From Syngnathus acus (taxonomy: Eukaryota; Chordata; Actinopteri; Syngnathiformes; Syngnathidae), in the NCBI RefSeq assembly GCF_901709675.1, contig NC_051097.1, forward strand, positions 5,520,039 through 5,584,038: a DNA stretch of 64,000 nucleotides, in the 5' to 3' direction. The notes beneath the pieces were generated by a model. That model worked only from the letters and a program-made list of their open reading frames with translations, was not told where the DNA came from and made no database searches. The first letter of the stretch is position 1. Each line of letters begins with the position of its first letter. The position numbers were made by a program, and so were the translations under genes. Shown piece by piece: positions 1-11,368 of this stretch.

Positions 1-245
1 ATCGGCTAAATTTGTGTACATTTTCATTCTTTATTTCTTTTGTCAGTTGTTGTCGGTGATGAATGGAGGTTTTTCTTTCTACCAATGATTTTGTCCATGT
101 GTCAAATTTGTTGCCCTTTTGGGACATTTTTAAGGGAGATTTCAACTACGACTTATTGGATGAAGCCTTCTCGTCTAAAATCAATCCCTTCTGTTCTTTG
201 TTTTGTCAAGTAGTCATTTTTTTTTTTTTTCTAAATCCAACGCAG

Positions 246-332
246 ATCAAGAGTTGGAGGAACCAGAGGAAGAGGCCAAAGACCCAAAGGCCACCTGTAC
301 ACCACCCAGCACTCCAGTCAGGGCAGAGGAAG
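246..332 (+). CDS. add1: Alpha-adducin, internal tail exon
   Basis: This is an internal coding exon of alpha-adducin, the spectrin-actin capping protein of the membrane skeleton. It follows a long T-run and a CAG acceptor ending at 245, and ends before a GTAAGG donor at 333. It enters in phase 1 and leaves in phase 1. The peptide is acidic and Pro/Glu-rich (QELEEPEEEAKDP, then a TPPSTPVRAEE stretch), as expected for the extended tail between the adducin neck and the MARCKS-like end. Identification rests on phase continuity with the unmistakable last exon at 3394. Upstream exons (head and neck) lie outside the window; bases 1-245 appear intronic. Confidence 0.82.
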
Positions 333-1345
333 GTAAGGTTGGCCCACTTAAAGGTCCCAGGACTCCGACTAGCCTCACTTAGTTTAAACATGGCTGGATG
401 GATGCCGTGTCCGGTGGTCTTCCAGAGGGCAACGTGGAGTCTCCTAAGCATTTGTTTGGCTGTTTAAATGTTTTAATTGCATTGCTGTTGTGCTGTTTTG
501 GAGTAATAACAGTCCAAGAGGCAAAATTAGTATGATCGTTCAAAAAGACGTTTGAATGTCCCTTTACTTCTGTTTTTTAGCTCGGTGGCAAAAAAGTGAA
601 TTCTATTTTTAACTTGCAGGGAAATCCCTTGTAGCAAGACCCCATTATTTTTCTTATAGTTACTAAACAAGTACACAAAAAGGCTGGGATAGTATTTAAT
701 TTTACTGAGTTAAGTTCATACGGAGAAGTTGCTCATATCAAACATCTGCGAAGAAGAATACCCCAAAATAATTTGGAATTCAAACTGCATGGCGTCACAT
801 TGTGATGTCAGCAATCCTTGCTTGTTAGTTTGCTCATTTACAAAGAAACGACTTATGCTTGTTGAATGATTACTGTAGGAGGCAAAACGTCATTCCATTT
901 ATAGAGTTAAACTCTAAAACCTTTTTCATGATTTTGAGGAGAAACTGCTAAAAGCATGAACTGAAATAATTTCTCAAGATCATCAAATCGAGTGTGTCCT
1001 TCCTCTTGGTCTTTATTACAGTTGGATTACACCTACGTCGTTGCAGCATCCAAAGTGATAATTAATTGGTAATTCTCGATTTAAAATCAAGATGCAGCTT
1101 TGACGTCGGTTGTAATCCAACACGTGAGCTCGATTACATCTCCCCTTTTGATTCTCCGCCTTCCATCGCCCATCTCATTGGGTTCCACCAAGAATGGCGG
1201 GGTCGCCATTCTTACAATCACCCAACCCAAATTTTTTTCTCTTCCCCCCCCTCTTAATTTTAACACTGTGCCTGTGGTTTGATCTGCATCGACATTTGTT
1301 TCTACTTGTGCTTCTTTTCTTCTTTGTGGCTGCGATTACAATCAG

Positions 1346-1379
1346 GAGATGGAAATGCAAAAGAGTACCTGTTACCATA
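1346..1379 (+). CDS. add1: Alpha-adducin 34-nt alternative stop exon
   Basis: This is a 34-nt cassette exon between the CAG acceptor ending at 1345 and the GTAAGT donor at 1380. Joined to the upstream exon it reads E-GDGNAKEYLLP and then a stop. The last two bases are TA, so the stop is completed either by the first base of the last exon (A, giving TAA) or by the intronic G (giving TAG). The recalled short human ADD1 isoform ends GDGCAREYLLP, so the exon and its role look conserved between fish and mammals. Including it removes the whole MARCKS-like tail, which is the protein kinase C and calmodulin regulatory site. Confidence 0.85.
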
Positions 1380-3393
1380 GTAAGTACGTACAGTTCCAAC
1401 CCCCATGCCCCCATTTTATGACCCATCTCCATGCTTGTCTTTAGACATGCCCCTTCTCTTGCTGCATGCCTCTAGCGCTAGTGCTATATGGACTAATGGC
1501 TCCATGACTCTTAACCCCTCTTCTGGTTCCTTCTGGATGTGGGTGAGGTTTATTTCAGACATCTCCTAATTCAAATTAGTTACCACGAAAATCGCTTTTC
1601 AAACGTTGTGGCAACTAATAACCCTGCAGGGATATAACGGTAAATAATGAGTTGAAGTAACCCTCACCACCCACCTGTTTGTTATCGACTAACCTTACTC
1701 CCTTGCCACTGTCGAAAAGTAATCACATTTTCCTTCTCCGAGTGGTCAGGTGAAATCCTGATTTTTTTTTTATTTTTATTTGTTCATATTACAGATGCCT
1801 CCTTCACCAGGTACACAAGTGCCTGATTTGAGTGTGCGTGTGTGGCTTCCCGTTGTTGGCTTTTCATGCTGTTGCGCTTGGAAACGCTGCTCCAAGGCCA
1901 ACGCTGTCACCGTATTGTTAAGTGTATATGTGTGTGGGCGTGTAGGAGAGGAATGGTGGCGGCGTAGGCTGAATAAAATGAGACTAACATTGTTGGGTAG
2001 CTGGATGAGCTTCTTGTGACTGGTTACTACTTGTTTGGCTCCCCCGGTTGTTTCATTTAAACCTGCAGCAATGTTTCAGATTCAGTTATCCTCCTGCGAC
2101 CCTTTTAATAAGACAGTATTTCGTTTCCAACTTTGCGCCCGTGAGTAGTTCCTAAGTTCAAGGGAAATTTGATGATACTTTCAGATTCGGATCATTTCTG
2201 TTTAAGCAGGAGTTTTTGGTCTCAGGAGGTTAAGAATGCTGCCGTGTGGTGTTGTGACCTCACATGTGTGGCTTTGCTTTTTTTAAAACCTTTGAAAGCA
2301 CCAAAGTAGTTTGTAGCACAATATAATATACATATTTTTGTTTGTATACACAGGGTGGAAATGATCAAAGGAATGGCACTTATTAAGATTTTGCTGTTTA
2401 AATAAAGGTAAAACAAATTGATGGAAAGTACTCATTTCCTCATATAGTGGCCCTTTTCGTTTACTCAATTGCAAATTCTGCTTACGCTGTCCTCTTCTCT
2501 GATTTTATTAGGTTTTTATTCCCCATTTTTAATTTTGTGGGCATTTTTTTCTTTTTTTCACAACACAAAAAAGAAAAATCAACTTAGCAGATCACACGTC
2601 TGCTCTGCAGACTTTGTTGGCGCCACTAGTAATGTTAATTACCGCCCACGTCATGGAGTAAGAAACACTATTTGTGTAGCGATTAACTAAGGTGCGCTAT
2701 GTGTTAGAGCAAGAGGCCACTGTTTGAGGAAAAGTGTTTGTTTAATGCTGGCAGGATAATAAGCAGTGTTGTTTTGACTCTGACGTGAGTCGCTTGTTGT
2801 CTTCGGTTGACTTTGTCGCTCATTTCCATTCAGTACCGTATGAACAGAACCAGTGACACGAAAAAGGCAGAAAATTGCCATCTTAAAAATTTCCCGTTTA
2901 ACTTAATCCACCACTATTCCGTGTCGGTTTATAGGGGTCTTTCTCTGATACTACCTCAGAAGCGGTAAAATTGCTTGGTTGACTTTGCCCCATATTGTGT
3001 TGCGGTGCATTTAACTACAACATCAACTGGGAGGAAAGCTGGTTTTTACAGGCAACGTTAAAAAGGGATTATACACAGGCTCTTGGCGCTGTGATTCGAC
3101 TTCCAAAGGCAGAAAGTAGCTTTAAACGGAACAGTGATTGGGGATGTGAATGGCAGAAAATGACTACTTTTACTGGAAGTGTGAAATGGGGATTTACACA
3201 CAGGCAGAAAGTGGCACAGTTATCTTGGTCCCCTCGTTCCGTGTCAGTGCGTTTGGGGGAAATGGTTTTTTTTTTTTTTTTTTACCAGGAAGTCTCCAAG
3301 GTGCTTGTTTCTTCCCGCGGCTTGATTGGTGTGAGTGCGGGCTCGGCAGTGACCCCTTTTCTGTCATTTACCGTTGCCATTGTCCCTCATCAG

Positions 3394-3680
3394 AGACCTT
3401 GCCAGTGCTGACATTTAAGGACGACAGTGACGCCGCGACCCTGAGACAGACCCTGCCTGACTTAACCCCCGATGACCCATTCGACGCCCCAGCGCTTCCC
3501 ATCGAGGATTCAGACGCCGCCCCCGCCCCTGCTGCCGCCGAACCCACCGACGACGTGGAGGAACCCGCTGCTGCCGACGCAGACGGCGATGAGTCTCCCA
3601 GCAAGTCCCCCTCCAAAAAGAAAAAGAAGTTCCGCACTCCTTCCTTCTTGAAGAAGAACAAAAAGAAGTCCGAGTCCTAA
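3394..3680 (+). CDS. add1: Alpha-adducin last coding exon, MARCKS-like tail
   Basis: This is the final coding exon, after a CAG acceptor ending at 3393. It contributes 95 residues: a Glu/Asp/Ala/Pro-rich linker, then SKSPSKKKKKFRTPSFLKK and a Lys/Ser-rich end. That is the adducin MARCKS-related domain, which binds calmodulin and carries the protein kinase C serine in RTPSFL. The first base pair completes a Glu codon split with the exon ending at 332, and the 34-nt exon keeps the same phase. The basic tail identifies the family with near certainty. The alpha form is chosen because of the 34-nt exon and the neighbouring nop14. TAA stop at 3678-3680. Confidence 0.93.
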
Positions 3681-4350
3681 ATACGAGCTTCCTCATGCTT
3701 TTACCCCTTTTTTGTTTTAACGTTAACACTTGCCGGCTTTTAAATCTTTCAATTTTCTTTAGCGCGTGCCAATTTTGTATACATTGTAAAAAAAAAAGTC
3801 ATTATTTAGGGTGTGATGCTTTCTGTCCTTGTCCACTCTGCAGGCCTTTTTTTTTTTAAATGCATGTCTAATAAGAAGCACCCAGTGCAAAGCAAAGCCA
3901 GTTATTGTAACCACAAGAATGTATTTGGATTGTATAACGATAGAAAAAGTGTCTTTTGAAAACAAAAACAAGTGAATGCAGAAGGATAAATTCTCTCATT
4001 TCAATGTTAAAATTGCAAAAGTACTAATAATTAAGTGACTGCAGCAACCATATATGAGCTAATTAACAACCTGGGCTTAATTCCAGCGGATGCTTTATTT
4101 TGAAGGAATGTGTACAAAGATAAGCATTGATTTTTTGCATACGTTATTTTCTGAATATTCCATGTTTTATTTTGTCACACGCTATTGACGAGCCATAGTT
4201 AGCTTGCTGTGAGAGAGCACCGTGAACCACTGTTTCTTTTTCACTTTTTGTCTTTAACCACACTGCAAACTATTTTAATGTATTTGCCTTTTAGATCATG
4301 TATCTGCCGTAGAAATAATCATGTTACAAGTCAAATTTCTTTTAATAAAT
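3681..4350 (+). other. add1: add1 3' UTR candidate
   Basis: AT-rich sequence after the add1 stop. The first AATAAA is at 4345-4350 and another at 5007-5012. Either could end the transcript, and the later one would bring it within about 200 bases of nop14. No coding frame is supported here. Confidence 0.5.
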
Positions 4351-5184
4351 CTACAGTAAAGTAAAATGACTCATCCTTTTACATTGCCTGATTAATGCGT
4401 GACATTTTGCAACAATGCTTATTTCTTTGCTAGCCATACAAAACATGTTCATAAAGTCTTAATATTCACATCGGCAAAGAAAAAGGTTTTAGAGAAGAAA
4501 CTTTTTTTGTTATTGTGTACCTTCCATAAGTAATATAATTTAAAAATGTTCTGCTCATCTTTCTGACGTATTAGACATGTAATTCTATTAATGAACGCTA
4601 TAGTGGCGCTGCAGGCAAAAAGGGAAGCTGGAAGGTAGCTCTTTTTCTTTTCTGCTGGCTTTCCTTTGTCTTTTGAACTTTCACACCATCTCGTGTGCTC
4701 TTTAGGTTAACATGAAGTAAAACAGCGTGGATAGTGGATGAAAAGTTCTTATTAGTCGTTAATGTAAGTGTCCACTCCATTTTGTGATTAAATATCTTCG
4801 ACGTGGTGGATTATATAAATTGACTCTTCACGGTAATCTCTCAAGTGATGGTTTGTTTAGGTTTCTGATGATAGTTTAGCTACCAAAGCTAATCCTGTTT
4901 ACCGGTACACTTTTGTGGGGTTCAGAAACAGCGACATGTACTATAATGAGTTTAAAATATATTTCTGTAAGCATTTCGTGTCACTGCTGGGCTGACATGG
5001 TTTTGAAATAAATGGTGAATTTGAATGTGAAATGATAAAACATCTCACTCATTGGATGTTTTTTCAATGTCTAAACTCAGAGTTCTTGGTTGAGACATTG
5101 ATTTGAGAAGTTTGAACTGGAAAATTAGAATTTGGAGCAATGCCAAACGTACTCCGCAGCATTTAGTCAATAATGGTGGTTTGT

Positions 5185-5215
5185 ATTAAATGCTAATAAT
5201 ATATGACCATTCCAG
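5185..5215 (+). promoter_or_regulatory. nop14: Possible 3' splice site at the nop14 start codon
   Basis: The start ATG directly follows ATTCCAG (AG at 5214-5215), with a branch-point-like TGCTAAT about 25 bases upstream. The surrounding DNA is AT-rich and lacks a GC-rich promoter. The start codon may therefore open a second exon behind a non-coding first exon, or the AG may be chance. Translation from this ATG (MGKTTKKRS) is well supported because the Nop14 core begins 28 residues later. Confidence 0.3.
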
Positions 5216-8200
5216 ATGGGGAAGACGACCAAAAAGCGAAGCGTGGCTGACAAAGTTCGCAAAGTTAAGACCTCCACCGAGATCAAGAACAACCCATTTG
5301 AGGTGAAAATTAATCGCAAGAAATTCGATGTGCTGGGGAGGAAAAGCAAGCATGATGTCGGCCTCCCTGGAGTGTCTCGCTCCAAGGCTATCAACAAGGT
5401 GAGACTAAAAGACAACACCTGTACACCAAAGAGAATCATTCCAATGGAAACAATCTGTTCCAGGATAAGTCTGTAAAAGATGTTAGCATCTGCCTACCCT
5501 TTCCATTTCTTGTTCTATGTGTATTGTCACACATTTCCCCTTTGCTGTCTCGGGTGTGATGTCACACCAAAATCAAAACATACATTGAATATTTTTCGAG
5601 GCTCACAGAGCAGCTGTCTCATGGGATGATGTTTCTTAACATTCAATAGAGGAAGGAGACACTCTTGAAGGAGTACAAGCAGAAAAACAAGAGCAACAAA
5701 CTCATTGACAGGCGCATTGGGGAGTATGACACCAAAATGGAGCCCGAAGAAAAGATCCTGCAGAGGTTTGCCATAGAGAGGCAGGTGAGCCATGTTGCCA
5801 TTTTACGAACATTTAAGTGTGTTGAAGTCTCTTGAATGGTTTTTAAATGACGTATTTCAGCGCGCCCATGAGAAGAAGAACATGTTCAACCTGAACGAGG
5901 AGGAGGAGCTGACTCATTACGGACAATCTCTGTCCGAAATGGAGAAGTTCACTGACATGGTGAACAGCGACGATGAGTCGGATGAGAAAGGACTTTTGTC
6001 GGGTAAGAACTAATGCTCGTGTTACTTTAAATGGGAGGGATCATTTTATGATCTGTTTTCCTAAAGTCCACCCAAGTGAACTTAAAAAAAAGAAAAGAAA
6101 AATCCAGTGAAGTTTTTTTTTTTATTCAGGGGCTTGTTTTCCCCCCATAACAAATTATAAAATCAATTCAGTTTACTAAAGAAACAGAAATGTAAAAAAA
6201 GAATGACAAAAACTTGTTAAAAAAGAAGGTTGAATAAAGGCTAGAAACTGTGGCATATTTTCAGCCGAGCTGACGGCCTCTCACTTTGGCGGCGGTGGGG
6301 GCCTTCTCAGGAAGAAGACCCCCGGGGAGCACCCAGACAACGAGGGAGGCCCAAAGGCCAAGTCCAGGCAGGAACTGATTGAGGAGCTCATCCGCAAGTC
6401 CAAACAGGAGAAGGTGAGCCACCTTCTCGCCGTTGCAAGCCATGAAGTATGACAAATAAAATCGTCAACCTCCTTTTTCTGCTCAGAGGGAGCGGCAGGT
6501 GCTAAAGGAGGAAGCGCAGGAGCTGACGGAGAAGCTGGACCATGAGTGGAAGAGCATCCAGACGCTCATGGTGCATAAGAGGCCCAAAGCTCAGCAGGAG
6601 GAGATGCCAAAGGAGAAACCAAAGGTGGGAGCACCAGAAAAACCAAGAGCATTTTAATCAAAACATCATTGTTATATTCATTTATGAGAAGACACTGATC
6701 TTATAAATGAATTCTCATCATAATTAGGAAACCGACCAATATCATAAAGCAACAATTTACTTATATAAATCGCTGCCAGAGTTGACATTATCCAATGATC
6801 AACCAAAGTAACCTTTGGAGCACAGTGCTCCTTAACCTTTTTCAATTTCAATCTGTCTATTGAGCATAATTGTGGAGCTGATCACTGCAGATGCTCACTG
6901 AGCCGACTTGGCCGTTTACGTTTACGCAGATGGAGGAGTATGACAAGATGGTGAGGGAGCTGGGCTTTGAGATGAAGGCGCAGCCCTCGGAGAAAATGAA
7001 GACCCCCGAGGAACTCGCTAGGGAGGAGCGTGAGAAGCTGCAGAAACTGGAGGTGTGTTTGCAAAATGCCATTGGTAACGAGCATACATGTGTGTAGGAA
7101 ATGGACCAAAATGGAAAAATAGTCATGTGATTTGGAAAAAACAAAATATTATTGGTGGTGACCCCACCCCCTCCGATTTTTTTTCGAAGGCTGATCGACT
7201 GAGGAGGATGATGGGTGACGACGAGGCGGCAGTAGCACCGAGCCGTAATCACGTATCGGCCGACGACATCGATGACGGATTCATCCTGGACAAAGATGAC
7301 AAGAAAACTTTAGCCTATGAGGTGAAACGAGATACTGTACATGAACACGACAGTATACTGGAAATATGTATGTTATACACGTTTGCTTTATTGTAAAGGA
7401 TGGCAAATGGAACCTTGGCGAGGAGCCAGCTGAAGATGGAGAAAAAGGTGAAGAGGAAAAATCTGAGGAAGAAGAGGAAGGTGATGGTGGCAGCAATGAG
7501 GAAGATGAAGAAGAGGGGCATGGTGGCAACAATGAGGAAGAAGAAGATGAGGAAGAGGATGAGGAGGGGGAGGAGGAAGAGAATGGTCATTCCGACTTGG
7601 AGTCGGCGTTAGAAAGTGAGGAAGAGGAGGAAGGTGTGGAGATCAAACCGAAGATGAGCGAAGAGGACAGAAAGGCGCAGCAGGAAGCAGCCAAAGTGGA
7701 ACTTCCGTACACGTTCGCCGGTAACAAAACTCTTCGATTGCTTTGTTAGCATTGAGTTACATTGGCTGTCTGTTAGGTGCTTTTTTTAAATGCCTCATTA
7801 ACAACCATTAGCACGAGCACTGTAATAGCCTGAATAATGTTAGCATCTTTTATGGTTTAAATGTTGCTTGAATTGTTTTATCATGACAGTTCCAGAAAGC
7901 TTCCAAGATCTCCAAAAGCTGCTTCGCGGTCACACCCCTGACAACCAGCGCCTCATCGTAGCCCGAACTCAGAAGTGCAACCACCCCAGTGTGGCTGAGG
8001 GGAATAAGCTCAAACTGCAGGTACAATTGTGCATTCATTTTGCGTTATATCATGGATTAATAATATCTGTGTGCCAGAACCTGCTGGGTTTTCTGTTGGA
8101 GTACCTTGGAATACTGGCCTGTCGGAGTCCGCCTGAACTCACCACTGTTGACAAGCTAATCCCGTGAGTTGATTGTTAGCCTGCAAATTAAAATCCTGTA

Positions 8201-10209
8201 TTCAATCAATTAAGTATTGCTTGTTTTATCATCTGTGTAGAGAGGTGTACAGCTTGTGCCAGATGTTTCCAGAAGCAGCCTGTAGATCCATGCAGACCAT
8301 CATTGGAGATGCCGCTCACAGCATGGAGGAAGCGGTCGAACTCAAAGGGAAATCTCCCTTCCCAACACTAGACATGGTATTATTAATTATTTATGTGCAG
8401 TCCAAACTTTGGCCAACATGGGACATTGAGATCATTGTGAAATTGGCCTTACATTTAATCTAAAATAGAATTAAACATTCTTAAATCGAAATTGCGTTGC
8501 GCTGTGGGAGTACTAAATATGTTCTTGTCACTTCAAAATTATGCAATGGAGTGAAATAGCTTTGTTTTTGCTGTTGGTGTCACTTCATGTCTATTTTTCT
8601 GTGCTTTTAGCTAATTCACCTGAAGGTGACAGCGTTGCTGTTTCCTACGTCTGACTTCCGACATCCCGTCACCACACCAGCGCTGCTTTACATTGGCCAA
8701 GCTCTCACCAAGGTACGTAGTCACACTACATCCCTACAATTAATTTGTAATGCTGATTTGAAAAATGTCTATATTTTAATATCTATAGCTATATTTTAAA
8801 AGGCTCCAAATTCTGTGTGCGCAGTGCTCGGTGAAGTCCTTAGAGGACGTGACGTCAGGTTTAGTGTTGTGCTGTCTAGCAGTGGAGTACGTCTCTTTTT
8901 CCAAGCGCTTCCTGCCTGAGCTCATTAACTTCCTATCCGGAACGTTGCACCTAGCTGCGCGGGACAAGACCTCCTCCGCAGGTTGACACCGTCTCATCTT
9001 CAAGCCGTCTCGTGGTGACTGCCAACAAACTTGATGTTAATCTTGCTTTCTAGTAGTAGTTCCACCTTTTCGAAGCACGGGGAAATACAGCAATCTGCTG
9101 GTGTTGTCGGACCCAGAATCCTGGAAGAGCTGGAGTAGGAAAACCCTGCCGCTGTCTGCCACTCGCCACGTCACGTTAAAGAATGATGTGGACGCAGATC
9201 ACTACAGGTAACTCATTTTTTTTTTTAATATTACTCGACGCATGTATGACAGTGTGGAATGTTACTAAAACATCACTTTGCTGTTGTTATTGAAAGGTTG
9301 ACATGCTTGTACACGTGCTTGGAGTTGGTGAAGAGATGCTGTGTGCTCTACAAGGACCTGCCGTCCTTCACACATATTTTTCAGCCAATCACAGCGCTGC
9401 TCTCGCGACACCTCTCCTCCAACCTTTTACCAGAGTCTTTAACGGTGGGTTGTCCTGAACTCATATTGTCTTGTATGTTTGGACAGAATTTGAGTAATTA
9501 CCTTTTCATTTTAAGAATAACCTAAATATTATCATGCTTGGAAATATTCCGAAATAAGTAGCGTCATTTTAAAATGATGCCAGAAATATTATGGGTGAAA
9601 TGTTTAACCACTCAACTATTCATATACTGATTTAACCAAATGGGTTTTGATGTGTAGCTTTGTGTCCTTAAATTGTGCTGCAGGATCTTCAAGCGTCGGT
9701 TCTGGAGGTCCTCGGCGGTGCTCCGCTAGCTCGCAGTCGTCTGGTATTCGATAAGAAGAAGCCTGTCCCTCTGAAACTGTTTACACCGAAGATCGTGCAG
9801 GTGTACGTGGACATAAAAAGCAGTGGTCATAAGGAGCATGTGTACAACTTTAGTCAGTGCTATGTGTTTTTTCCTGCAGGTTGGATTACGGGAAGAAGCG
9901 TGGCACGACCAGGGAGCAGAAAGAGCATCACAGACTGCAGCACAAGTATAAGAAAGAGTTCAAGGGAGCGCTGAGGGAGATCAGGAAGGACACTCGCTTC
10001 CTGGCCCACGAGAAACTCAATGAAGTCATGACAAGGTATGCGTCATTGTCAGGCGAGTATCCGGGAGCTCGAGGACGCTGCTAACGCTCAACCTACTCGA
10101 TGTTACCCACAGGGACGCGGAACGGAAGAGGAAGGTAAAGGAGCTTTTCGGCAGCTTGGCCACGCAGGAGGGAGAGTGGAAGGCCCTCAAGAGGAAGAAG
10201 AGGAAATGA
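5216..10209 (+). CDS. nop14: Nucleolar protein 14 (complete, 18 coding exons)
   Basis: Nop14 is a nucleolar scaffold of the small-subunit processome, needed for 18S rRNA maturation and 40S assembly; in yeast it works with Emg1 and Noc4. Exons: 5216-5398, 5650-5784, 5861-6002, 6265-6413, 6487-6624, 6930-7052, 7190-7321, 7399-7720, 7890-8020, 8078-8163, 8241-8376, 8611-8712, 8825-8981, 9054-9207, 9297-9444, 9684-9802, 9880-10035, 10113-10209. All phases join, giving 869 aa (human about 857, also 18 exons as recalled). Signatures: NNPFEVKINRKKFDVLGRK and HDVGLPGVSR near the N-terminus, LTHYGQSL, AELTASHFGGGGGL, YDKMVRELGFEMKAQPS, a very acidic exon 8 (residues about 335-441), KCNHPSVAEGNKLKLQ, LCQMFPEA, KPVPLKLFTPKIV, EFKGALREIRKD, and SLATQEGEWKALKRKK at the basic C-terminus. 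Exon 16 uses donor GTACGT at 9803, the only choice that keeps frame. Confidence 0.96.
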
Positions 10210-10760
10210 GCCCTCCTGACTCACATGGACGGTTCTGTACTTTTTTTCCCTTTTTTAATGACCTCACTTTTGATGTCAATTTGACATGTGCACGACACAC
10301 TAGGCATGTTACAATACACATCGCTCAATTTGATTAGCAAATGCCTTTTTAAGAACAACATACAAATGTATATACTTTTTACATTGCAAATATGCAGATA
10401 TGCAATTTGCAGGTAGAAATTGGTTGAGTATTATGTCGGTTCAAATTTGTAATAGACATAGATATGCCTAATGTACGATGCATAATAACTACCAACATGT
10501 AAATTAAAAACTGTATGCCGTAATTAACGCATCTCAGCAAACCCTTCGTCTCATCTCTTGAAAAAAAGAAATGCCACACATGAAAATTTATATTTTAATC
10601 CATTTAACATTTTTTTTCATAATGCATATGAAAAATGCAACAATTTTAAAAAGTATAAAATACGCTAATTCGAAAATATTTCCTAAGAACAACCTTTTAC
10701 AATAGCACAAATATACTGGGTGAAATTTCTATTTATGGAAAAGGAATAAAGGACAGTTAT
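10210..10760 (+). other. nop14: nop14 3' UTR candidate
   Basis: AT-rich sequence after the nop14 stop with ATTAAA near 10503 and AATAAA at 10745-10750, the most likely polyadenylation signal. The tail-to-tail synuclein gene has its own candidate signal on the other strand at 10948-10953, leaving roughly 200 bases between transcript ends. Confidence 0.5.
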
Positions 10761-10947
10761 AGATTCAATACAAAAATTAATGTTCTCTCTTTTTTTGCCC
10801 CCAATCGGTACAAAAACAATTATGTACTTTTATTTTATAATATTTTATGATTAATTGAATAATTATTTCATGTTACGTTAGTTATTTTGTGATGGTCAGT
10901 GTGAGAAAAAAAAAAAAATCAGTTTCACAGAAATTTCTTAGATATGC

Positions 10948-10953
10948 TTTATT
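10948..10953 (-). terminator. Candidate synuclein polyadenylation signal
   Basis: TTTATT on the + strand, AATAAA on the - strand, about 415 bases after the synuclein stop at 11369. A second one lies at 10829-10834. No other hint separates them. Confidence 0.4.
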
Positions 10954-11368
10954 CCACATTAAATCCCAATATGACATCATACACACATACAGGTACATAC
11001 TTTTCAGTTTGGTGATGAAAATACAATATGGATACTCAAACAGACGCCATACCAAAAAAATAGAGAATATAATCATGGTCATTGTTCATATAGAGACACT
11101 TAGGTGGTTAATTGTGGCCGAGTTCCATGTTCCACTGAAAAATATGCGCAAATTCACACACAGTGATAAATTAAAAATATCATTGTCACAAACAAGACAC
11201 CTGAGGTCAATTTGCTGATGTGCATAAGACACAATACAAACACACACAACCTAACATCATTCAGTACAACAATTTGATCCATACAGACATCATAGAGGAC
11301 GAAGACGAGGCACGACGGGACTTGGCAGAGAGACATGGAATGTTCAAATCGGCCGTCTCAAAACGTGT

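Noticed and set aside
1780-1825. Possible adducin mini-exon after ATTACAG (MPPSPGTQ)
   Set aside because: The GTACAC donor is weak and no matching peptide is known in adducin; phases of the other exons already join without it.
7281-7590. Ser- and Phe/Leu-rich open frames on the - strand
   Set aside because: Antisense shadows of the GAG/GAA-rich acidic exon 8 of nop14.
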